Origin: Alphaproteobacteria bacterium
Lineage (GTDB): Bacteria; Pseudomonadota; Alphaproteobacteria; Rs-D84
NCBI GenBank assembly: GCA_029051085.1
Contig: JAIDLK010000005.1
Coordinates: 1-11,781, forward strand
Direction of reading: 5' to 3'
Length of the DNA: 11,781 nt
Every line of letters begins with the position of its first letter. Positions within the stretch are counted from its first letter, which is position 1. Below are positions 6,572 to 11,781 of the stretch, piece after piece. The notes under the pieces are model-generated. The model was not told the origin of the DNA. It made no database searches and saw only the letters and a program-made list of their open reading frames with translations. The position numbers and the translations under genes were made by a program.

Positions 6572-6601
6572 CTTATAGAACATTTGAGTTTCGATTTTCA
6601 A
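6572..6601 (-). promoter_or_regulatory. Predicted promoter of the hydrolase-ruvB-tol operon
   Basis: Read on the minus strand: -35 TTGAAA (6601-6596), 18-bp spacer, -10 TATAAG (6577-6572). The 5' leader would be about 30 bases before ATG 6537. The end of the spacer and the first bases of the -10 carry AATGTTCTA, as in the opposing promoter. Confidence 0.5.
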
Positions 6602-6643
6602 TAAAAATATTTTTGCTTTGACACGCATATGGCGAATGTTCTA
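6576..6643. promoter_or_regulatory. Inverted 9-mer pair in the divergent promoters, possible operators
   Basis: TAGAACATT (6576-6584) and AATGTTCTA (6635-6643) are exact reverse complements separated by 50 bases. Each copy occupies the same place, the end of the spacer plus the first two bases of the -10, in its own promoter. A shared regulator is possible; chance similarity cannot be excluded. Confidence 0.4.
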
Positions 6644-6647
6644 ATAT
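6618..6647 (+). promoter_or_regulatory. Predicted strong promoter of the exported protein / two-component / argS operon
   Basis: Perfect consensus -35 TTGACA (6618-6623), 18-bp spacer, -10 TAATAT (6642-6647). Transcription would start near 6654, giving a leader of about 22 bases. AAAAGG (6663-6668) lies 7 bases before ATG 6676 as the ribosome-binding site. Confidence 0.65.
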
Positions 6648-6675
6648 TCCACAAGAGAGAATAAAAGGCGTTGAT

Positions 6676-7599
6676 ATGGCTAGATTTATTTTAACAGCAA
6701 TCCTTGCATTTTGTTGCACCGGTCTGGCGCATGGTGCCGAGGAGATTATGTTTGATAACTTTCAGACAGTATATACCGAAACGCCGGTACAGTCTTATTA
6801 CGCATATCCGGACGACCCGAATTTTATTCCGGAAACAGAATTTATGGACCGCGCAGACAGCCTGAATTACGATCAGGCAATCCTTGATGCCCAGGCGGCG
6901 GAATATTATATGCACCCGGGCGTATCATTTGCATCCCGTCCAATGGTTATATGCCGCGACTTTGGGTGCACGCGCCTAAATGACAAGATTACGCGTACAT
7001 TTCTGTTTAACAGCCTGGCAAACATGTTCATGATGAATTCGCATTCACGTGTATATATATGTGAAGCAGACCCGTTTTCACGCGACTGTCTTCAGTCGGG
7101 AATATCCTTCCCCGTCCGCAGCGGCATCGCCAATGCCATGGTAAAAATCCCAAAGGCAACGATTTCCCAGGTAAACATATCAACCGGCCTGTCCAAGGCA
7201 ACGGTCGGTATGACCTACGAATTCTTGGTAAACGGTATTGACCGTCGATGCGAACCGACCGTGATGGATATTGTTGTTCCTGTCAACTCACAGGCCACGT
7301 TGTCAAACCGCGAATTTGCCTGCAATATGACCAGCGATGGTATGACAAACGTATCCCTGATGGTAAATATTGACTATATTGATTTGGATTATGGAATTAT
7401 GGGCGGCTATTATTCTCTGGGCCTCCAGGGGCCGACAACAGGCGGCGGCACCGGATACGCTTTGTTCAAAACCGAATTTACAACCAACGGCATGAAATTC
7501 CGCGCTGCAATTGACAGTGACATAGAATCCAACGGTGTCAGCAATGCCATGCGCACAATTCAGCCCGGAGAATATGCGGTTGAACCGATGCAGAAATAA
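6676..7599 (+). CDS. Exported protein of unknown family, first gene of the two-component operon
   Basis: I do not recognise the family. The 307-residue product starts with a signal peptide (MARFILTAILAFCCTGLAHG, cleavage near AHG-A). The mature chain has no further membrane segment. The mature part has six cysteines (93, 98, 129, 138, 192, 216), arranged as CRDFGC, CEADPFSRDC and two singles, which suggests disulfides in the periplasm or outside the cell. The second half is rich in alternating polar/hydrophobic stretches (VNISTGLSKATVGMTYEFLV, FKTEFTTNGMKFRAAI), consistent with beta structure. A good ribosome-binding site supports the start. Its TAA overlaps the next ATG by one base (TAATG), so it is translationally coupled to the response regulator. 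A sensed or regulated envelope role is inference from this position. Confidence 0.9.
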   Translation: MARFILTAILAFCCTGLAHGAEEIMFDNFQTVYTETPVQSYYAYPDDPNFIPETEFMDRADSLNYDQAILDAQAAEYYMHPGVSFASRPMVICRDFGCTRLNDKITRTFLFNSLANMFMMNSHSRVYICEADPFSRDCLQSGISFPVRSGIANAMVKIPKATISQVNISTGLSKATVGMTYEFLVNGIDRRCEPTVMDIVVPVNSQATLSNREFACNMTSDGMTNVSLMVNIDYIDLDYGIMGGYYSLGLQGPTTGGGTGYALFKTEFTTNGMKFRAAIDSDIESNGVSNAMRTIQPGEYAVEPMQK

Positions 7600-8258
7600 T
7601 GAATAAAACAGTACTTGTCATTGACGACGATGATATGCTGCGGCGCACACTGGCGGCCGGCTTGCGCTCCGAAGGGTTTGATGTTATAACGGCGGACTCG
7701 GCCGAGCAGGGCGAACAAATTCTAAACAAAATAACCGTTGATGCAATTGTCCTTGACCGTATGATGACGGGCCGTGACGGGCTAAGCTTTTTAAACGAGC
7801 GCCGCAGCATCGGCGATGCCACACCGGTAATTATGCTAACCGCGCTAAGCGGGCCGGAAAATGCAATTGCCGGCCTTGATGCGGGTGCGAATGACTATCT
7901 GGCAAAACCCTTTCAGCTGCGCGAGCTTGTGTTGCGCCTAAACAACATTATTCGCAAAACCGACTCCACCTCGCAGTTGCCGGCCGGCTTGGTTTTCGCA
8001 GACAACGAATTTTTTATCAGAAGTCCGGAAAATCCGGATTCTCCGCGCACATTGCCACTATCTGGCGAAGAGAAAAAACTGCTTGTGCATCTGACATCAC
8101 CCACAGGGAACATTGCGCCGGCCGCACCAATGGTTGCAAAACGCTTGCGCGCAAAATTAAATAGTGTATTATCCAACATAGATATTATCACAATCCGGGG
8201 ACGCGGGTATAAAATGGTTATACTGGCGCCCGAACTTGAAAACAAGGATATCGCATGA
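7599..8258 (+). CDS. OmpR/PhoB-type response regulator with a shortened winged-helix domain
   Basis: The 219-residue cytoplasmic regulator is the presumed partner of the downstream kinase. The receiver domain (1-120) is complete: acidic pocket D9-D11, phosphoacceptor D53 (VLDRMM), T81 (MLTA), K103 (AKPF). The C-terminal domain is OmpR-like: LSGEEKKLLVHL (155-166), RLRAKLN (183-189) and ITIRGRGYKMV (198-208), matching LTxxEfxLLxxL, RLRxKLe and ixTVRGxGYkl. Only 18 residues separate the G171 position from the RLRxKL end; in typical family members I count about 36. Helix 2 and the transactivation loop are therefore largely missing. The frame is intact on both sides. It overlaps the upstream stop by 1 base and the kinase by 4 (ATGA). 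No specific orthologue is assigned. Confidence 0.93.
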   Translation: MNKTVLVIDDDDMLRRTLAAGLRSEGFDVITADSAEQGEQILNKITVDAIVLDRMMTGRDGLSFLNERRSIGDATPVIMLTALSGPENAIAGLDAGANDYLAKPFQLRELVLRLNNIIRKTDSTSQLPAGLVFADNEFFIRSPENPDSPRTLPLSGEEKKLLVHLTSPTGNIAPAAPMVAKRLRAKLNSVLSNIDIITIRGRGYKMVILAPELENKDIA

Positions 8259-9535
8259 GACTTATTCCGCGTAGCTTTCTTTGGCGAACAATTTTAATGA
8301 TTCTTATCCCGCTGATTATCGCGTTGACGATTGTTGCCAACGTATTCTTTGGCAATCACTGGGACCGCATTCATGCGACAATGGCGCGCGGCTTGGCGGG
8401 CGAAGTTGCAACAATGCTTGACTTTATGGACCGTGGCGATACAGACGCAACACAATCCATGGCCAAACGCATTGGCATTAACGTTACGGTAAACGAAAGG
8501 CTAAATCGCCCGAAACATAATGACAACGACTCCAAAGAAGCAGGGCCTTTGGCCGATGAATTATCGCGCCGGATTCAGCGCCAGTCATCCATATATATTG
8601 ACAAGGGCAAACGTCTGATATTTATTGATATCCCGACCACGGACGGCAAAATAGCAACATTTGCAACAACTCTTTACAGAATATATTCAACCAGTACGGA
8701 AGTGTTTCTGATATGGCTGCTTGGGTCATTGCTGATTGTATCAATTTTGATTGCACCGTTCATAATCCTGCACACACGCAGTATCCGCCGCATCTCGCGC
8801 GCCGCATCTCGGTTTGGGCGCGGCTTGGATGCGCCCGGATTTGAACCGACCGGCTCAAAAGAAATCCGCGAGGCGGCATCCGCAATGATAAAAATGAAAG
8901 AGCGTCTGGACCGCTATAACCGCACACGCACAGATATGCTTAATGCTGTCAGCCATGACTTAAAAGCGCCTTTGACCCGTATGAGATTGGGTGTTGAAAC
9001 AGGTGCTGCGACAAAAAAAGACATGCTGCGCGACATTGACCGCATGACGGAAATGGTTAACGGCTATCTGGCGTTTGCACGCGGCGAAATGCCGGAAATA
9101 GAGCAGGCGACCGAGCTGCCCGCGATGCTGACCCGCATTGCACGTGACGCCGCCCCGACAAAAGACATTATTACCGAATTCCCGGACCAGCCGGTTCAAT
9201 TCTATGCACGCTCCATGGCCTTGGCACGGGCATTCGGCAACGTAATTGAAAACGCGGCACGCTATGCCGAAAAAACAATAAAAATAACCGAGCGCGACTT
9301 TGACGACCAAGTAGAAGTCACAATTGAAGACGACGGCCCGGGCATACCCGATGACAAGAAAAGCGACGCAATGCGCCCGTTTGTACGCTTGGATGATGCC
9401 CGCGGCATGGATACGGGCGGAACCGGGCTTGGCCTGTCAATCGCCCAGACCGCGATTGAAAATCATGGCGGCCAGCTGTTTTTAGAGAACAGCGATTTAG
9501 GCGGCCTGCGTGTTCGTATTGTATTGCCAATCTAA
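8255..9535 (+). CDS. EnvZ-type membrane sensor histidine kinase
   Basis: The 426-residue inner-membrane kinase is expected to phosphorylate the upstream regulator. TM1 is at about 12-31, a periplasmic sensor region at about 35-147 with no recognised domain, TM2 at about 149-172, then HAMP (IRRISRAASRFGRGLDAPGF through KMKERLDRY). The dimerisation/phosphotransfer helix has NAVSHDLKAPLTRMRL with H234 as the phosphorylated histidine. The ATPase has N box NVIENAARYA (329-338), G1 EDDGPGIP (358-365), F box PFVRLD (375-380) and G2 GGTGLGLSI (388-396). The HDxxT position reads HDLKA, so the threonine needed for phosphatase activity in EnvZ-type kinases is alanine. It starts inside the regulator stop (ATGA overlap) and argS follows after 13 bases. 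The specific signal is unknown. Confidence 0.95.
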   Translation: MRLIPRSFLWRTILMILIPLIIALTIVANVFFGNHWDRIHATMARGLAGEVATMLDFMDRGDTDATQSMAKRIGINVTVNERLNRPKHNDNDSKEAGPLADELSRRIQRQSSIYIDKGKRLIFIDIPTTDGKIATFATTLYRIYSTSTEVFLIWLLGSLLIVSILIAPFIILHTRSIRRISRAASRFGRGLDAPGFEPTGSKEIREAASAMIKMKERLDRYNRTRTDMLNAVSHDLKAPLTRMRLGVETGAATKKDMLRDIDRMTEMVNGYLAFARGEMPEIEQATELPAMLTRIARDAAPTKDIITEFPDQPVQFYARSMALARAFGNVIENAARYAEKTIKITERDFDDQVEVTIEDDGPGIPDDKKSDAMRPFVRLDDARGMDTGGTGLGLSIAQTAIENHGGQLFLENSDLGGLRVRIVLPI

Positions 9536-9548
9536 GAGAAAAAAGAAA

Positions 9549-11267
9549 ATGAATCTGTATAAATACGTATCTGATGCAATAAACGAAAAACTGGGCACAA
9601 CCGTAAATCTGGAGGTGCCCCGCAATCGTGATTTCGGTGACTTTTCCACAAACGCCGCAATGGTTATGGCACGCACTGCGGGCCGCCCGCCACGCGAGCT
9701 GGCCACCGACATATCCGACAAGATATCAGAACTGCCGTTTGTTGCGGAAACATCCATTGCCGGCCCGGGCTTTATAAACATAAAAGTAAAAAACGATTTT
9801 CTTTGGGATGCCACCGCAGGCGCGACAAATATTGCACAAACACCACAAATGGTTATTGATATGGACTACGGTTCGTACAATGTGGCAAAGTCGTTGCATA
9901 TCGGCCACCTGCGCACATCCATCGTAGGCGATACGTTGAACAGAATTGCCAAATTCCTGGGGCACAAAACCATATCATATAATCATATTGGCGACTGGGG
10001 CCGCCCGATGGGGCTGGTAATTGCATATATTGAAAGCTTGCATCCCGAGTGGCCATTCTTTGCACCAAACTTTGACGCCAACGCAATAAATCCGGCCGAC
10101 TATCCCATTACGGCAGCTGAGCTTGACACATATTATCCGGCGGCATCCGCCCGCGGCAAAGAAGACGAAAGCTTCTTAAATCACGCCCGCGAAATTACTG
10201 CCGAACTACAAAACGGTCATCCGGGCTATACCGCGCTATACAATTTGTTTCTTAAAGTATCATTGGACATGATGGATGGCGTTATAAAAAAATTAAATAT
10301 GATGCCGTTTGACAAAACACTGGGCGAACGCAATGCCTCGCTGCACTTGGGTGGCGTTGAAAAAATGTTACGCGAACGCAATCTGTTACAGGTCAGCGAT
10401 GGCGCGGAAATAGTTACCGTACGCCGTGAAACAGATTCCGAACCAATGCCGCCGTTTATGTTTTACAATTCACGCGGGGCCGATACATACGAGGCAACCG
10501 ACCTTGCGGCAATATGGTTCCGCAAAACGGAAGATAATCCGGATAAAATATGGTACTTGACCGATGCGCGCCAACAGCTGCACTTTAAACAGGTCTTCCG
10601 CGTGGCGGAAATGCTGGACCTGTTCCCGGTGGAAAATCTGGAACATCTGTATTTCGGCACCATCAACGGTCCCGGCGGCCAACCTTTTAAGACACGCGAC
10701 GGCAATGCGGCCGGCCTGTTGGATATAATAGAAATGGTCCGCGATGCAGTGCGTCGGCGCTGTGAAGATGCCGGAAAAACATTGGACGAAGACACGATAG
10801 ATGCGATTGCCTTGGCCGCGCTTAAGTTCACGGATTTGATGCATGACGTAAAGTCCGACTATATATTTGACCCGGCCGCGGTTACCAGCTTTGAAGGTCG
10901 CACCGGCCCGTATATCCTGTATACAGCCGTGCGCTTAAACAGCGTATTAAAACGCGCCAACGCGCCACAGTCTACCACACAAATGCCTGCGGAACTATGT
11001 GCCGACGAGCGCAACCTTATAATGTCAATTTTGGATTTTGAGCGCTCTGTTCGCGGCGCATTTGAGAATCGCGCAACAGACCAGTTGGCAAACTATGCAT
11101 ATGATTTATGCCAACTAATCAATACGTTCTATCATAATTGCCCGATATTGCGTGATGATGTGCCTGCGGACATTCGTAATGCACGCCTTTATATCGCACG
11201 CGCCGCCCAAGACGCACTGGGGCAGGCGATTGCACTTATGGGATTACGCACCCCTGCGGAAATGTAA
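9549..11267 (+). CDS. argS: Arginyl-tRNA synthetase (class Ia)
   Basis: ArgRS charges tRNA-Arg in the cytoplasm. The 572-residue product has the ArgRS N-terminal add-1 domain (GDFSTNAAMVMAR, GPGFINIKV; about 1-85). The catalytic core has DYGSYNVAKSLHIGHLRTSI, with a literal HIGH at 117-120, and YNHIGDWGRPMG. The KMSKS-equivalent region reads GQPFKTRDGNAAGLLDII (about 377-394), lacking canonical KMSK as in many ArgRS. The anticodon-binding DALR domain begins near GRTGPYILYTAVRLNSVLKR and ends GLRTPAEM, close to the usual LGxxxPERM end. ATG 9549 fits the family N-terminus; the in-frame GTG at 9510 would lie inside the kinase gene. It is 13 bases after the kinase stop with a weak AAGAGA-type site, so it is probably cotranscribed. 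Confidence 0.97.
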   Translation: MNLYKYVSDAINEKLGTTVNLEVPRNRDFGDFSTNAAMVMARTAGRPPRELATDISDKISELPFVAETSIAGPGFINIKVKNDFLWDATAGATNIAQTPQMVIDMDYGSYNVAKSLHIGHLRTSIVGDTLNRIAKFLGHKTISYNHIGDWGRPMGLVIAYIESLHPEWPFFAPNFDANAINPADYPITAAELDTYYPAASARGKEDESFLNHAREITAELQNGHPGYTALYNLFLKVSLDMMDGVIKKLNMMPFDKTLGERNASLHLGGVEKMLRERNLLQVSDGAEIVTVRRETDSEPMPPFMFYNSRGADTYEATDLAAIWFRKTEDNPDKIWYLTDARQQLHFKQVFRVAEMLDLFPVENLEHLYFGTINGPGGQPFKTRDGNAAGLLDIIEMVRDAVRRRCEDAGKTLDEDTIDAIALAALKFTDLMHDVKSDYIFDPAAVTSFEGRTGPYILYTAVRLNSVLKRANAPQSTTQMPAELCADERNLIMSILDFERSVRGAFENRATDQLANYAYDLCQLINTFYHNCPILRDDVPADIRNARLYIARAAQDALGQAIALMGLRTPAEM

Positions 11268-11273
11268 TCCCAT
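11238..11273 (+). repeat. 10-bp perfect inverted repeat across the argS stop codon
   Basis: ATGGGATTAC (11238-11247) and GTAATCCCAT (11264-11273) are exact reverse complements around a 16-base loop. The TAA of argS (11265-11267) is within the second arm. No T-run follows, so it is not a standard intrinsic terminator. The next ribosome-binding site (GGAG, 11277-11280) starts four bases later. Confidence 0.7.
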
Positions 11274-11287
11274 AACGGAGAGAGAAT

Positions 11288-11781
11288 TTGCGTAAAATAG
11301 TTTTGTTTTCACTGTTATCTGCCATCGGCATTGGCAATGCCGATGCCGTGCGCATCCATGGCCGTATTATAACCGCAGAAGACAGGGAGCCTGCGATTGA
11401 CGCAACGATACAGCCATACAGTTCCAAAGATGAAATATTACCTGGTGGACAGGCCGCTGATTCAGACGGCCGATTTGACTTTAATATATCCGACAATGCC
11501 AAAAAGGTGCAAATAAGCTATATCGGGATGCATACCCAGACATTTTCACCAGGCGAGCTAAACGGCAAAACAATATCGCTTGAAACCAATCCAACACTGC
11601 TGGGAGGGGTGACAGTTATCGGGACGCGCACATCCAGTAGTGGCGGCGACGGTTGCGACAACGAAGCCAACGACCGTATTACACCCGAACTGGCATTATG
11701 CAGTGTTCATGCATATAACATTGGTGTTGCCGAAAACCCATCCGGTGCGAATAAGCAGCTGATGAAAGAGGTGGTTGCGCT
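11288..11781 (+). CDS. Secreted protein with carboxypeptidase-regulatory-like domain, N-terminal 164 residues (C-terminus off right edge)
   Basis: The frame is open from TTG 11288 to the right edge with no stop. TTG is chosen because GGAGAGAG lies at the right distance and because it yields a signal peptide (LRKIVLFSLLSAIGIGNADA, cleavage near ADA-V). The next in-frame candidate, GTG at codon 21, would remove it. Residues about 22-105 show the CarboxypepD_reg-like pattern: IHGRIITAEDREPAIDATI, then ADSDGRFDFNI, KVQISYIGMHTQTF, ISLETNPTLLGGVTVIGTR. This domain is familiar from the N-termini of Bacteroidota TonB-dependent (SusC-like) receptors and other secreted proteins. Two cysteines follow (GGDGCDNEA and ALCSVHA). 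What follows the visible part decides its function. It starts 20 bases after argS and is probably in the same transcript. Confidence 0.82.
   Translation, partial: MRKIVLFSLLSAIGIGNADAVRIHGRIITAEDREPAIDATIQPYSSKDEILPGGQAADSDGRFDFNISDNAKKVQISYIGMHTQTFSPGELNGKTISLETNPTLLGGVTVIGTRTSSSGGDGCDNEANDRITPELALCSVHAYNIGVAENPSGANKQLMKEVVA

Noticed and set aside
6547..6675. Alphaproteobacterial LexA box (GTTC-N7-GTTC) controlling ruvB
   Set aside because: GTTC occurs once in each promoter but no second GTTC lies at the required seven-base spacing on either strand.
7599..8258. Frameshift in the response-regulator effector domain
   Set aside because: Family motifs occur in the same frame on both sides of the shortened region and the stop overlaps the kinase start as expected, so an in-frame contraction explains it better.
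9510..9548. Upstream GTG start extending ArgRS by 13 residues
   Set aside because: It lies inside the kinase gene and adds a Lys/Arg tail not seen in ArgRS; ATG 9549 begins the family N-terminus.

Overview
The window most likely comes from an alphaproteobacterium of about 50% GC. The ruvB-ybgC-tolQ-tolR-tolA block is proteobacterial. RuvB, ArgRS and the EnvZ-type kinase read as alphaproteobacterial. A very long secreted protein with Thr/Asn/Gly repeats and cysteine-rich eukaryote-like modules resembles proteins I associate with uncultivated, gut- or host-associated alphaproteobacteria. The taxonomic placement is inference from protein character, not a search result.

Layout, left to right. 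(1) Positions 1-2291, minus strand: the N-terminal 763 residues of a secreted repeat protein that runs off the left edge. It has no complete start-to-stop reading frame in the window, and long antisense and off-frame ORFs mask it. (2) Positions 2292-2801: a divergent promoter region, then the RNase P RNA gene (rnpB) on the plus strand with its own terminator, then a hairpin terminator facing the opposing operon. (3) Positions 2802-6537, minus strand: a tight operon reading alpha/beta-hydrolase-like protein, ruvB, ybgC, tolQ, tolR, tolA. tolB and pal do not follow, because tolA stops inside a terminator. (4) Positions 6538-6675: a divergent promoter region whose two sigma70-type promoters share an inverted 9-mer at the same place. 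(5) Positions 6676-11267, plus strand: an exported protein of unknown family, an OmpR-type response regulator, an EnvZ-type histidine kinase and argS. The first three genes overlap by 1 and 4 bases; argS follows after 13 bases. (6) Position 11288 to the right edge, plus strand: the start of a secreted protein with a carboxypeptidase-regulatory-like (CarboxypepD_reg) beta-sandwich, beginning at TTG.

How the parts work together. The minus-strand operon joins Holliday-junction branch migration (RuvB) with the Tol envelope-constriction motor (TolQ-TolR-TolA) and the YbgC thioesterase, a common proteobacterial linkage. The plus-strand operon looks like an envelope-sensing module: a periplasmic or surface protein translationally coupled to a two-component system. 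The regulator's DNA-binding domain is about 18 residues short where helix 2 and the transactivation loop should be, and the kinase lacks the HDxxT phosphatase threonine. I consider this the best candidate for an undescribed system in the window.

Other points deserving attention are a compact RNase P RNA of about 319 nt, a 163-residue TolQ missing most of its cytoplasmic loop, a hydrolase-fold protein without its catalytic serine, and mosaic DNA identity among the surface-protein repeats.
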